A stretch of DNA of 64,000 bases from CAVPFA01 sp963703655 (GCA_963703655.1 CAVPFA010000006.1:434001-498000), one strand, 5' to 3'; positions 36,123 through 45,400 are shown, counted from the first letter of the stretch. The notes: a model not told the origin generated them from the sequence alone. Program-made: numbers and translations.

Positions 36123-38483
36123 CTAGACCAAGCTGACGGCGAACTCCATGAGGAACTGATCCATAGCCGCGACGTCGATTGGCCGGGAGAAGAGAAATCC
36201 CTGTCCGGAGTCAACGTGTTCGGCTTGAAGGCGGATGCGTTGATCATCGTCCTCGATCCCTTCGGCGATGGTTTCGAGATTGAGGACCTTGCCGAGCTGG
36301 ACGAGCATGTGGACAAGGGCCGCGGACTCGGTAGAGTTCGCAATGCTTGAGATGAAGAACCGATCGATCTTCAGGATATCGATCGGAAATCGTTGAAGAT
36401 AGGCGATCGACGAGTAGCCGGTGCCGAAGTCGTCGATTGCTATCCGCACACCGAGCGACCTCAAGATTCCAAGTCGTACAATCGTCGCTTCGACATCCTT
36501 AATGAGCGCCGTCTCGGTGAGCTCTAAAACGAGCAGCGTCGGGTCGAACCCGCTCACGTCAAGCGCGCCTTGGACATCGTCGAAGATTCGATCCCGATCC
36601 AGTTGCCTATTCGACACATTGACCGACACCGAGAACCTGTGGCCCGCGGCCTGCCAAACCGCGCCTTGCCTGCAGGCTTCTTCGAGCACCCAAGCACCGA
36701 CAGAGACAATCAGGCCACTTGCTTCCAGGGCGGGGATGAATTCATCGGGCGGGACCACACCACGAACGGGATGTCTCCAACGAATCAGCGCCTCTACACC
36801 GGAGAGCGTATTCGTCTGCAAGTCGATGATGGGCTGATAAAGGAGGTAAAACTGGTTCTCGGCGAGCGCACCGTGAAGGTCCACGTCCAGGTGCCTGCGG
36901 TCATCGACCGCCGCCTGCATCGACGGAGCGAACGCGACCGCGCAGTCTTTGCCAGCAGCCTTTGCCTGATAGAGCGCGATATCGGCGTCACGCAACAACT
37001 CGCCTGGTTCGACGCGCTCACCCCTTGCCGTACCGATGCTCACCGAGATCGACACTGGGAAATCGACCCCGATCATCTCGAACGGAGCCCGCAAGGCGCC
37101 GAGGATTCGGTCCGCTATCACGGCGGCGCCATCCGACAGCGCTGCGCCATCGACGAGCAAGATGAACTCGTCTCCTCCGAGACGGCCGACGGTGTCGACT
37201 TCACGCAGCGTGTTAACGAGCCTCGTTCCGACAGCGACAAGCAGTTCATCTCCGACCTCGTGGCCGAGCGTGTCGTTGATGTCCTTGAAGTTGTCAATGT
37301 CGAGGAACATCACTGTACAGGGAAGGTGGCTGCGGCGCGAACGCGCAAGCATCTGGCCGATCCTGTCGATGATCAACGTCCGATTGGCGAGTTGTGTGAG
37401 TGGGTCATGCAACGCCTGGTGGCGTATCCGCTCCTTGGTTATTTCTTCGTCGCGCATCACTTCGGCGAGCCGAAAGATGACGAGTCCGGTGACGCTGATT
37501 GATGCGATCGCTATCGGCAAAGCATCAACCTGTTGATCGAGCACATGCTGGACAACAAGCAGCAACGGACCAACGACGGTTGCCAAGCCGAGAAGCCCCA
37601 ACCTCGTTCGCGAGTGCAGCGTTCTGCCGAGCGGTGCCGGGGTAGTCAGGGTTCGCATCGAGGGATGAAGCGCGCACGCGCCGACGGTGACGTAGTAGAG
37701 GAGCCAGCCAGCCTCAACGAGCGAACCAGCGTGGTAAGCGACGTTGTGCAAGTTGAGCCAGCCGTCGTAAGAGTCAGTCGCGGCGAGAAGGATGAGACCG
37801 GAGGTCAGAAGCCGGAAGGAGGTGCTTTGACGCCCCCCGCCAGTAATCAGGCGCAGGACCATCATCACCAGCATCAGGTCGGTCATCGGGTAAGCAAGGG
37901 AGGTCAGGCGGGTTAATAGACCGATTGAGCCAGCCGTGTAGGGCTTCATCAGAAAGACCCAGGAGACAAGCGTGATCGCAGAGCCAACGATGAGGGCATC
38001 GATGACGGCGGATCTGTTGCGCCCACTCCGATGATGAACGATGAGAGCGAGGCCAGCCACCATGAACGGTATCCGGGCAAGATAGAAGAAGTCGGCCGGA
38101 CTCGGAAAGCTGGCGGAGTGCGTGATGTAGATCGCTCGGTAGGTGAGGAAGTCGCCGACGGTATAGGAGGCCTGACCGACGGCCATCAACCACCATGGCG
38201 TTACATGGCTCGGCCGCCACCGGAGTATTCCGAAGACGATGGCCAGCACCGCTGACGCGTTCAGGAGGATGTACAGCGGATACCGAGGTGCCCAAGCTGG
38301 TAGCCAGGCCGCACGCGGATTGGCGAAATAGACGAGCACTACGAGCGCGCCCAGCGCCGCGTAACCCCAGCAGGCACGGGTCCCTGTTCTCGTCTGGCCC
38401 GCCTTAATAGCAGGTGACGGCGCCAGGTCTTGAGCCATAGCTGCCGGGGCCACCCATCGCGAGGTACAGCTCGAACTGGTCAT
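36123..38483 (-). CDS. Membrane GGDEF-EAL protein (c-di-GMP turnover)
   Basis: 786 residues from the ATG at 38483, which overlaps the upstream stop (ATGA); a second ATG at 38438 is possible. The N-terminal 350 residues contain about nine transmembrane helices, a MASE-like sensor. The GGDEF domain (HDPLTQLANRTLIIDRIG, DIDNFKDINDTLGHEVGD, LGGDEF) and the EAL domain (GVEALIRWRHP, DDFGTGYSSIAYLQRFPID, KIDRFFI, ETIAEGIED) both keep their catalytic residues, so it could make and break cyclic-di-GMP. It is the last gene of the WxL-like operon and is probably expressed with those surface proteins. Confidence 0.94.
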   Translation of the reverse strand: MTSSSCTSRWVAPAAMAQDLAPSPAIKAGQTRTGTRACWGYAALGALVVLVYFANPRAAWLPAWAPRYPLYILLNASAVLAIVFGILRWRPSHVTPWWLMAVGQASYTVGDFLTYRAIYITHSASFPSPADFFYLARIPFMVAGLALIVHHRSGRNRSAVIDALIVGSAITLVSWVFLMKPYTAGSIGLLTRLTSLAYPMTDLMLVMMVLRLITGGGRQSTSFRLLTSGLILLAATDSYDGWLNLHNVAYHAGSLVEAGWLLYYVTVGACALHPSMRTLTTPAPLGRTLHSRTRLGLLGLATVVGPLLLVVQHVLDQQVDALPIAIASISVTGLVIFRLAEVMRDEEITKERIRHQALHDPLTQLANRTLIIDRIGQMLARSRRSHLPCTVMFLDIDNFKDINDTLGHEVGDELLVAVGTRLVNTLREVDTVGRLGGDEFILLVDGAALSDGAAVIADRILGALRAPFEMIGVDFPVSISVSIGTARGERVEPGELLRDADIALYQAKAAGKDCAVAFAPSMQAAVDDRRHLDVDLHGALAENQFYLLYQPIIDLQTNTLSGVEALIRWRHPVRGVVPPDEFIPALEASGLIVSVGAWVLEEACRQGAVWQAAGHRFSVSVNVSNRQLDRDRIFDDVQGALDVSGFDPTLLVLELTETALIKDVEATIVRLGILRSLGVRIAIDDFGTGYSSIAYLQRFPIDILKIDRFFISSIANSTESAALVHMLVQLGKVLNLETIAEGIEDDDQRIRLQAEHVDSGQGFLFSRPIDVAAMDQFLMEFAVSLV

Positions 38484-39487
38484 GCGAGCCGCAAGCGACG
38501 ACGTCGGGAGAACAAGATTGAGGTGCCTGCTGCCAGCAGGAGCGTGAGGACAACCAGCGCGGCGAGCATGAGAGGGCCGGAGAGTGAGCGTTTCCCACTC
38601 GCCGAAGTCCTCGCCGGAAAGGTGATCATGGTGACGGAGCTTCTCTGCGTGCCGTCGCTCGAAAGGGTGAGGTCCGCTCGCCAGGGACCTCGCGGAACTT
38701 GACTATCGAGCTCGGTGCGCTCGACCGCCGAGTGATCAGGAGCGAGCAAGGATCCCAGCGTGACGGGAAATGGGCCAGCGGAAAGCCCGCCCGGACCGTC
38801 AGAGAGCCTCAGTTCTCCGGTGATGTCGAGAGCAGCCTGGCCCACGTTGTGGACGACCGCAGCAACAAGTGGATCCCCATTCGCCCCACGACTGGCTACG
38901 AGGGAGCCGACCGTGAACTCCGCGGCTGGCAAGCCGCCTTTCCCGACCGAGACGTACATCCGGATCCCCACCCGGTTGACGAGCCGAACGCCACTGTGCG
39001 TGGGCGATGGCGCGGAGACCTCTGCCCAGACGACGGCGTAGCGCTCACCGGATGAAGCCCTCTTCGCAACATTGATCGTCACGGCGTCGAGGACCGTCGC
39101 ACCTGACGCCAGGTGTAGGACCGAATGTGCGATTGTCGTCCAGCTGGACAGCGAGTCCCCGGTACGGCCGGGTGCGAACGAGAACTTGCCTTCGGCGATG
39201 CCGGCCGCGGCCGCGAAGACGACGACGTCGGCCGTCGCGTCGGTGGTGTTGCTGATCTCGATCCGGCGAGTCACGCGACTGCCCGGGGAAAGCCGCTCGA
39301 CAATGTATGAGAGGGCGAGTGGCCCCGAGGACGAGCTCGAGGCACCGGAAAGGAGCCGGATGCCGATGCCACCCGAGCTCATCGGCATCGACGCTGCGGT
39401 CGCGGCGCTCGGCGCTAGGAGGCTCCCTGCGAGAAGGGTCAGGCCGAAAGCCAAGCCCCAGATAGGGAGCGCCCTAAGGCTTCTCAT
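38480..39487 (-). CDS. DUF916-like surface protein with C-terminal membrane anchor
   Basis: 335 residues. The signal peptide is clear (IWGLAFGLTLLAGSLLAPSAATA). The mature part begins GGIGIRLLSGASS and has the first-domain pattern of DUF916/WxL-interacting proteins (YIVERLSPGSRVTRRIEISN, TTDATADVVVFAAAA, RYAVVWAEVSAP, RLVNRVGIRMYV). A second Ig-like domain follows, then a C-terminal helix (PLMLAALVVLTLLLAAGTSIL) and an Arg-rich end, so it is anchored with its bulk outside. Its start directly abuts the stop of the WxL-like gene. In Firmicutes such proteins tether WxL proteins to the wall. Confidence 0.8.
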   Translation of the reverse strand: MRSLRALPIWGLAFGLTLLAGSLLAPSAATAASMPMSSGGIGIRLLSGASSSSSGPLALSYIVERLSPGSRVTRRIEISNTTDATADVVVFAAAAGIAEGKFSFAPGRTGDSLSSWTTIAHSVLHLASGATVLDAVTINVAKRASSGERYAVVWAEVSAPSPTHSGVRLVNRVGIRMYVSVGKGGLPAAEFTVGSLVASRGANGDPLVAAVVHNVGQAALDITGELRLSDGPGGLSAGPFPVTLGSLLAPDHSAVERTELDSQVPRGPWRADLTLSSDGTQRSSVTMITFPARTSASGKRSLSGPLMLAALVVLTLLLAAGTSILFSRRRRLRLA

Positions 39488-40000
39488 TCACGCGACCGAA
39501 CTCGTGATCGTCGCTGTGTACACGCCCGGCGCGAAGTTCGCCGGCACAACGATCGAGATCGTCGGAGACCAGGTCGAGGTACTGATCCCGGTGCTCGCGC
39601 CCGTGACGACAGTCACCACTCCCGTCAGGTCCGTGACCGGATACGCCGTTGCGACGACTGGCCCGGAATCCACGATCGGACCAGCTGAGTAGCTGACGTT
39701 GCTCGCCGGATCCGCAGGACCAGCGCTCGGGGTAAAGGCCGTGGATATCACCGACGCTGTCCAGGTGGTCGTGCCACCACGTTGGTCAGAGACCGTGACT
39801 GCACCGAGCGAGCCCGACATCGTGCTCGAAACCGTCGAAGCCACCTGTGTACCGAGAGAGACCCCGGCAGTCGGCGCGCTGATCGAGAGCGTGCCCGACG
39901 TGAGTGTGAACGACGCAGGAGTCGTGGCCCCGGCAGGTGAAACGATGCCGGCGACCAGACCGCCGAGCATCGTCAGGACCAGGACAAGCTTTCGCAGCAT
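39488..40000 (-). CDS. WxL-domain-like secreted protein
   Basis: 170 residues with a signal peptide (LVLVLTMLGGLVAGIVSPAGA). The mature domain begins FTLTSGTLSISAP, contains VTVSDQRGGTTTWTASVIST and TSTWSPTISIVVPANFAPGV, and ends YTATITSSVA. This arrangement of two Trp motifs and a C-terminal GxYTATxT strand is that of WxL domains, which bind peptidoglycan in Firmicutes. The canonical W-x-L is W-T-A / W-S-P here, so the match is by pattern and context. Followed immediately by the DUF916-like gene (TGAATG junction). Confidence 0.7.
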   Translation of the reverse strand: MLRKLVLVLTMLGGLVAGIVSPAGATTPASFTLTSGTLSISAPTAGVSLGTQVASTVSSTMSGSLGAVTVSDQRGGTTTWTASVISTAFTPSAGPADPASNVSYSAGPIVDSGPVVATAYPVTDLTGVVTVVTGASTGISTSTWSPTISIVVPANFAPGVYTATITSSVA

Positions 40001-40100
40001 CGGGACGTCTCGTCTCTGTCATCGAGAGCGGAGCCAAGATGTGGCGCCCCTGAGTCGCCTGAGCGGCTTCGAATCCGAACTGGATCTGATCGACGCCCCT

Positions 40101-40131
40101 ACTATACCTGCTATTTATTACCTGGTGTTCA
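40101..40131 (-). promoter_or_regulatory. Probable promoter of the WxL operon
   Basis: In an AT-rich island inside the 299-base gap, the minus strand reads TGAACA (40126-40131), 19 bases, then TATAGT (40101-40106), about 100 bases upstream of the first gene. The -10 fits the consensus well; the -35 matches four of six bases. Confidence 0.4.
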
Positions 40132-40141
40132 CTGACAGTGA
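40129..40141. promoter_or_regulatory. Perfect inverted repeat over the -35 of the WxL operon promoter
   Basis: TCACTG-A-CAGTGA is a perfect six-base inverted repeat with one-base centre, overlapping the proposed -35 hexamer. Its position suits a regulator site. The rest of the gap from 40001 to 40299 holds no gene. Confidence 0.45.
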
Positions 40142-40299
40142 TATTTCAGCTGCTCTTAGTGTGATGTTCTTCGAAGGGGTGCATGGCTAGGCCCCGTGCG
40201 GCCCGCCCAGAAGCCGATCATCAAGTTGAGGCAGCCCTCCATCCGATACCTTGCGGTCCGGGCGCAGTCGCGCGAACCTGCGGCGTCCGGAGGTAACCA

Positions 40300-41037
40300 A
40301 TGCCGTACGAGAAAGGCCCGGAGCTCTCGGGCGCGCGCCTTGAGGATGCCGATTTCTCCAACGCCCGCCTGCACGCGCCGAACTTCGAGGGTGCGAAGAT
40401 CACGGACGCGTGGTTCTACAACGCGGACATCTCCGGCGATCTCGAAGGGCTCCGCCTGAACGGGGTCCAGGTGGCGCCGCTCGTGGCGGCGGAGCGGGCG
40501 CGGCTTTTCCCGGAGCTCACGCAGCTGCAGGCGGCCGACCCTCAAGGCCTCGCCGAGGCGTGGGCGATGATCGAGGCCCAGTGGCAGGCGACCGTCTCCG
40601 GTGCGCGGGAGCTTTCCGAGGCGACGCTCAACGAGCGCGTGGACGACGAGTGGAGCTTCGTCGAGACGCTTCGCCACCTCGTCGCCGCGACCGACTGCTG
40701 GCTCCGGCGCATGGTGAAAGGGATCGACCGGCCCTACCACCCCTGGGGACTTGCGGGGTCGTGGCTCAGCGATCCTGGGGCCTGGGGGCTCGAAGCCGAC
40801 GCGAACCCGTCGCTGGACGATGTCCTCGACGTCCGTCGTGCCCGGATGGACGAGGTCGAGCAGACGATCGCCGCCCTGACGCCGGAGGAGCTGGACCGTG
40901 TTTGCGTTCCCCCGAAAGCGCCGGGTCATCCGAACTGTGAGCACACCGTCCTCGCATGCCTCCACGTGATCCTCAACGAGGAGTGGGAGCACCGCCGCTA
41001 CGCAGTGCGCGATCTCGAGGTGCTCGAAGGCCCCTGA
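40300..41037 (+). CDS. Pentapeptide-repeat/DinB-like fusion protein
   Basis: 245 residues from the ATG at 40300 with GGAGG six bases upstream. Residues 5-60 are pentapeptide repeats of the A(D/N)LxX type (LSGARLEDADFSNARLHAPN). The remainder is a DinB-family four-helix bundle (WSFVETLRHLVAATDCWLRR, with the metal-type histidines at HLVAATD and in LNEEWEHRRYA). This two-domain layout is known in actinobacteria but uncharacterised. DinB proteins may act as mycothiol- or bacillithiol-dependent transferases. It stands alone. Confidence 0.87.
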   Translation: MPYEKGPELSGARLEDADFSNARLHAPNFEGAKITDAWFYNADISGDLEGLRLNGVQVAPLVAAERARLFPELTQLQAADPQGLAEAWAMIEAQWQATVSGARELSEATLNERVDDEWSFVETLRHLVAATDCWLRRMVKGIDRPYHPWGLAGSWLSDPGAWGLEADANPSLDDVLDVRRARMDEVEQTIAALTPEELDRVCVPPKAPGHPNCEHTVLACLHVILNEEWEHRRYAVRDLEVLEGP

Positions 41038-41181
41038 CGGTTACGGACCTGCGCCGGCCCTGCCGGCGTTCGAACTGTTCGCCCTTCGGTGGTCCGACAC
41101 CGACTGGGACGGCGATTTACTCGCGTAGCCAGGGCATCTGCGGTTCTTGGCAGCCCAGAAAGAAGGCGGCGAGACTCTGGC

Positions 41182-41934
41182 ATGGACGACAGGCTGATTC
41201 CAACCGATGATCCGAGCGAGGTGGAAACTCGCCTTGGCATGCCGCTCGTCGAAGCAATGCTCACCCAGCGGGCGGTCCGACGGGTCGAGTCCGATCCGGT
41301 AGACGACAGCATCGTGCTGCGTTGTCTGGAGCTGGCGCTCGAAGCTCCAACCGGCTCGAACGGCCAGAACTGGGAGTTCGTGATCGTAAAGGACCGTGCA
41401 GTGAAAGCTTCGTTCGCGGCACAGTACCGACGCGCGTGGAGGCTGTACGGAGCGATTGGTCAGAGGGTCAGGACCGGCGAGCAAACGGCCAAGACCTTGA
41501 GGTCCGTCCAATGGCAGGTCGAGCATTTTGAGGAGATCCCGGTTCTTGTCGTCTGCTGTCTGCGAGGTGCTGCGCGAGTGCCGTTCCTCCCCGAGCCGCC
41601 GGTCGCTGCCTCGAGCCATTACGGGTCGATCTACCCGAGCGTCCAGAACCTCCTACTAGCGGCCAGGTCTGTCGGCCTCGGTGGCGCCCTCATCACATTG
41701 CCACTGTGGTCTAACAGAGTGGCGCGTCGAATCCTCAAGCTCCCGCTGACCGTGGAGCCGTGCTGCATCGTGACACTCGGCTGGCCAAAAGGCCGCTACG
41801 GGCGCAAGGTTCGCAAGCCGGTCGGAACGGTCGTCCACGTCGACCGATACGGTCACCAGCCGTGGCGGAGCGGGTCGACGCAACCGACAAGTGGTCCGGT
41901 CGTACGGGGGGTCGTTACCGAACCCCCCTCCTAG
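41182..41934 (+). CDS. Nitroreductase-family flavoprotein
   Basis: 250 residues from the ATG at 41182. The FMN-binding start is TQRAVRRVESDPVDDSIVLR followed by LELALEAPTGSNGQNWEFVI; the second FMN segment is SIYPSVQNLLLAARSVGLGG and ALITLP. The enzyme reduces nitro compounds, quinones or a specific metabolite with NAD(P)H. It converges on the ABC1 kinase gene, and the two stop codons share the CTAG tetramer at 41931-41934. Confidence 0.92.
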   Translation: MDDRLIPTDDPSEVETRLGMPLVEAMLTQRAVRRVESDPVDDSIVLRCLELALEAPTGSNGQNWEFVIVKDRAVKASFAAQYRRAWRLYGAIGQRVRTGEQTAKTLRSVQWQVEHFEEIPVLVVCCLRGAARVPFLPEPPVAASSHYGSIYPSVQNLLLAARSVGLGGALITLPLWSNRVARRILKLPLTVEPCCIVTLGWPKGRYGRKVRKPVGTVVHVDRYGHQPWRSGSTQPTSGPVVRGVVTEPPS

Positions 41935-43400
41935 CTCAGAACCTCATCCGAAGACTCGCCGAGGTTCGTTTCGGGTGCCGTCGGTCCCGGAGTGGACGGG
42001 AGGAATGCAAGCGCGCCCACGAGGTTGAGCATCGACAGGGTCGGGTCGAGCCCATCGGTCGTCGCTTCGCATTCGATCATCGTCTTGATCAAGATGGCCA
42101 TGTCAGAAGGGAGCACGATCCCTGAGCTGCGCAGAAGGTGGAGTAGTCGACCCAACACGTCGCCGAGCCGTACGTCCTTCAGGCTCGCGTCGGCAACCGG
42201 GTGGAGGAGCGCCGCCAGGTGCGCTCCGAAGTCGGCGCGGTCGACGGCACGCGTGGTACGACTGACCGACAGCACAGACTCCGCGAGGGCATCGCCGTCC
42301 CGGCCAAGCACCGCGCTCATCATCTGCACGAGGGCAGAGCGCTCGGCAGGCGTGACCGAACCGACCTCGCCGAAGTCGATCAGGCCGAGACGCCCGCCCT
42401 TGAGGGCGATGATGTTGCCAGGATGCGGGTCGGCGTGGAAGAGATCGGACTGGAAGATCATCACTGCGTAGGCCTGCAGTATCGCCCGAGCGAGGCCAGC
42501 TCGATCAGCCCCTACCGCTTCCAAACGTTCCCGATTGCTGAGAGGAATGCCCTCGATCCAGTCCATGACCAGGAGAGATTCGTCACTCATGTCGGTCATC
42601 ACCCGTGGGATCGTGACGGCATCGCTCACTGCGAACGTACGACGGACGGCCTCGAGGTTGCCGGCTTCTGTTGTGAAGTTGGTCTCGGCACGCAGCAAAA
42701 CGGCGAACTCGTTCAGGATTGCAACCGGGTCGTATGCTCGTACTCGGGACGAAAGGCGCGCGACTAGGCGGGCGAATTTATCGAGCAACCAGAAGTCGTC
42801 GTCGATATCAGTACGAACCCCTGGACGCCGTACCTTCACTGCGACCTGAAGACCGTTGTGCAGAGTGGCCCGGTGCACCTGACCAATCGACGCGCACGCG
42901 ACTGGCGCCATCTCGAATGTGGCGAACACACCGGTCGACGGTGATCCGAGGCTCCGCTCTAGTTCCGCTTTGAGCTTCGCCTCGGGGATGCTCGGTGCGC
43001 GATCCAGCAACTTCGAGAGTTCCTGCTGCACCTGTCGGGGGATGATGTCGGATCGGGCCGAGAGGAGCTGTCCGAGCTTCACGAACGTCGGTCCGAGATC
43101 TTCGAGGGCGAGTCGGAGCTGACGCGAGAACAATCCGGCCTCGTCGACGCCCTGACGGCGAAGCCTGGCTGCTGCGGAGTGCCAACCGACCGTGGCGCTC
43201 CGTAGGGCGACCACCGCGACGATCTCTCCACATCGTCGAACCAGTGACGTCACCCTCACTCGTTGCTCGTCAGCCGGTGCGGACAGGCCGCTGGCGACAT
43301 CGACAGGTCGAGTTTTGAGCACACGTCGCCGTGTGACCACATCCGATACCCAAGATCTAGCGCTCTGAGGGGTTAACCGCGGTGTCGACCTTGCTGTCAC
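41931..43400 (-). CDS. ABC1/UbiB-family protein kinase-like protein
   Basis: Up to 489 residues from a GTG at 43400; a GTG at 43340 is equally possible because neither has a clear ribosome site. The ABC1 signatures are present: LGPTFVKLGQLLSARSDIIP, the KxGQ-like motif, ACASIGQVHRA with the Ala-rich loop, AVKVRRPG with the catalytic Lys, and FHADPHPGNI and LIDFGEVGS as the catalytic and metal loops. These atypical kinases act in quinone or lipid metabolism at the membrane; one C-terminal helix pair is visible. It stands alone opposite the nitroreductase. Confidence 0.92.
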   Translation of the reverse strand: MTARSTPRLTPQSARSWVSDVVTRRRVLKTRPVDVASGLSAPADEQRVRVTSLVRRCGEIVAVVALRSATVGWHSAAARLRRQGVDEAGLFSRQLRLALEDLGPTFVKLGQLLSARSDIIPRQVQQELSKLLDRAPSIPEAKLKAELERSLGSPSTGVFATFEMAPVACASIGQVHRATLHNGLQVAVKVRRPGVRTDIDDDFWLLDKFARLVARLSSRVRAYDPVAILNEFAVLLRAETNFTTEAGNLEAVRRTFAVSDAVTIPRVMTDMSDESLLVMDWIEGIPLSNRERLEAVGADRAGLARAILQAYAVMIFQSDLFHADPHPGNIIALKGGRLGLIDFGEVGSVTPAERSALVQMMSAVLGRDGDALAESVLSVSRTTRAVDRADFGAHLAALLHPVADASLKDVRLGDVLGRLLHLLRSSGIVLPSDMAILIKTMIECEATTDGLDPTLSMLNLVGALAFLPSTPGPTAPETNLGESSDEVLS

Positions 43401-43660
43401 GATGCAGAGGTGGCGGGCGAGAATCGGCGGAGATCCTCGGCGATGCCGAAAAAGATGTGGTTGTTCGGCGTCCCTTGAATCGTGGGGTCGTTTGATCTCG
43501 CCTCGGCCCACGCAAGGCGGGAAGTCGAGAGACTGCTCAAGCTGGGAGCCAGGCCGGTGCTCTGGTCACGCGGCGACCACTGCGCTTGTTTGACCTGTAA
43601 ACCCAGCTGCAACCGGCATGGTGCCACTTCGCGTCTCCTTCTCACACACACCCTCGTCGA

Positions 43661-43987
43661 TCAGCCTCGGCGGCAACCGATAGCTCGTGAGCCAGCGATC
43701 TCAGGAGCGTAGGCGCCGATCACCTGGCCGGCATCCGAGGCGACGTGATCAGCTGTTGGCCGAGTCAAAGGGAGGTCTCGTCCGTTGCAGATAGGCGTAC
43801 GCCGGGGTTGTCCTGTGCGTCGTCCGATCGTCTCGAGGAGCGCGTCCCCGGGAGGGGGTAATCCCAGTCCCCACGCCAGTTTGACGACGGGGTTTATGAC
43901 GGACTTCTGAAGCGGCTGAATCAGGCGATTCTTCGTGTGCAACGAGGCCACATCAGCTCCTTTCGAGCGCCCGACGACGCCAATCAT
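43661..43987 (-). pseudogene. Truncated relic of an F420-dependent (DDN-type) nitroreductase
   Basis: 108 codons. Residues 28-70 (SVINPVVKLAWGLGLPPPGD, ALLETIGRRTGQPRRTPI) match the start of the deazaflavin-dependent nitroreductase family. The rest of the family domain is missing: after CNGRD the sequence no longer resembles it, and no other frame downstream restores it. It is therefore a probable gene remnant. Confidence 0.5.
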
Positions 43988-44452
43988 CTCTGCGCATCGT
44001 CTCGTTGCCTATTGTGCCTAATCCAGCGAGGTCCCGCCTCGGGGCTGCGATGCGCCGAGGACCACCACGGGGATCACGCAGCAACGCCGCCAGGCCGGGG
44101 AAGCGCGCAGAGAGCACCGCCGCCGTCCCGCCGGCCGCCTGGGCTTCGTGTGACCAGGCAGGGCCACTCGGCCCCGACCAGTCGTCGCACGCCGCCCCCG
44201 GTTTCGCCCGCCGAGTCCGAAGGGTCGATGGCCTCGACGTGCCGTAAAGGCCAGTGGTCCCGGGTGCGGCTTCGGCCCGGTCAAGCGCGGCGAGCGCCGC
44301 CTCCATACGGCCCCGCTTCGGGGCGTCGGCTAGGTGGGCGAGCGCGAGCGGATGCGAGGGGCGGCACCGAGAAAAGTCTCGAGGGCCATGAGAGCGCGAC
44401 GAACCGGACGGACCGGCATCTCCTTCGGATGCAGACCCGAACGGCCGACGCG
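43988..44452. other. Gene-free stretch
   Basis: 465 bases between the nitroreductase relic and the first GH16 gene. All frames that are open here lack a supported start, ribosome site or domain, and overlap one another. One minus-strand frame (to about 44306) has an Ala/Glu-rich helical start but no recognisable family. I see no RNA gene, repeat or mobile element. Confidence 0.45.
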
Positions 44453-45400
44453 CTAGGACAACTGGATACGAATGTAGTCCACCCTCATTGACGAAGAGGG
44501 TGCCGTCGTGCTGTTCGGGCTTCCCGCCCAGCCGCCACCGACCGCGAGATCGTAGATGAAGTAATACGGGTGGTCGAAGGCCATGTTCCAGTAAGTCTTG
44601 CCCACCTCGCGCTCGCTGACTCTCATCTGCAGCTTCTGATCAATGTAGAAGGCGACGTAGGGGTTGGAACCTTCGTTCGACCACAGCCACGAGTAGACGT
44701 GCCAACCACTGGCTCCGGAGGCAACGTGGAGGCGGTGGATCGACAAGGTCTTCGAGCCGCAGGGAGGGGCATAGTCCGAACTCCCGCAGTGCAGCCACTG
44801 ACCGACCCAATGCCTGTTGTCGATCGTCTCGACGATGTCGACCTCCCCGGCAGCCGGCTCCACCTGCGGTTGCTTGGCAGCTGGAACGGCCATTGCCCAG
44901 AATGCGGGCCAGTACCCTTGGCCACCTGTTGGCAGCAGGATACGCGACTCCACCATCAAGGCGTGACCGGGACGAGGCATGAACGGCCTCTTGAGCTCTA
45001 TCACTCCGGACACCCAGGAGGTCCCGGAAAGCTGGGCACTTACGTCTAGGTGTCCGTAGCCATCAAGGTGGACGACATTCGTTGATGCGAGAAACTGTCC
45101 TACGCCGAATCCAGCGTCCTGGTACGGCTGCCAGGTGCTCCCGGGGGATGAGCCGGCCGGACCATTGAAGTTGTCTTGATAAAGCGTCGTCCATCGGACC
45201 GGCGGCGGTCGCTTCGTTGCAGCCTTGATGTTGGGAGACGGTCCTCTGGTCGACGCGGCAGAAGACGGGACCGTGACGGAGACAACCGCGGCCAACAGCG
45301 ATAGTGAAAGGGCAGCAACAGCAATTCTATTGGCTCTATTGGCGAGCCCTGGAACGGAGTTACCGATCCGGGCGGACTTCATGACATCGTCGTCAGGCAC
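44453..45400 (-). CDS. Secreted glycoside hydrolase family 16 protein
   Basis: 315 residues from a GTG at 45400 with GAGGAG six bases upstream. A signal peptide precedes the domain (IAVAALSLSLLAAVVSVTVP). The GH16 catalytic motif ExDxxE is Glu186-Asp188-Glu191 in GEVDIVE, preceded by the conserved GGQGYWPAFWAM. GH16 enzymes cut or transfer beta-1,3/1,4-glucans, galactans or related polymers. It shares the LHCGS region and overall layout with the divergent GH16 gene at 45690, so the two are paralogues, and it probably acts on the polysaccharide of the neighbouring locus. Confidence 0.9.
   Translation of the reverse strand: MPDDDVMKSARIGNSVPGLANRANRIAVAALSLSLLAAVVSVTVPSSAASTRGPSPNIKAATKRPPPVRWTTLYQDNFNGPAGSSPGSTWQPYQDAGFGVGQFLASTNVVHLDGYGHLDVSAQLSGTSWVSGVIELKRPFMPRPGHALMVESRILLPTGGQGYWPAFWAMAVPAAKQPQVEPAAGEVDIVETIDNRHWVGQWLHCGSSDYAPPCGSKTLSIHRLHVASGASGWHVYSWLWSNEGSNPYVAFYIDQKLQMRVSEREVGKTYWNMAFDHPYYFIYDLAVGGGWAGSPNSTTAPSSSMRVDYIRIQLS

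Noticed and set aside
43953..44306. Minus-strand frame with an Ala/Glu-rich helical start
   Set aside because: The start resembles a helical domain, but the rest is low-complexity Arg/Pro/Gly sequence with no family match; treated as non-coding.
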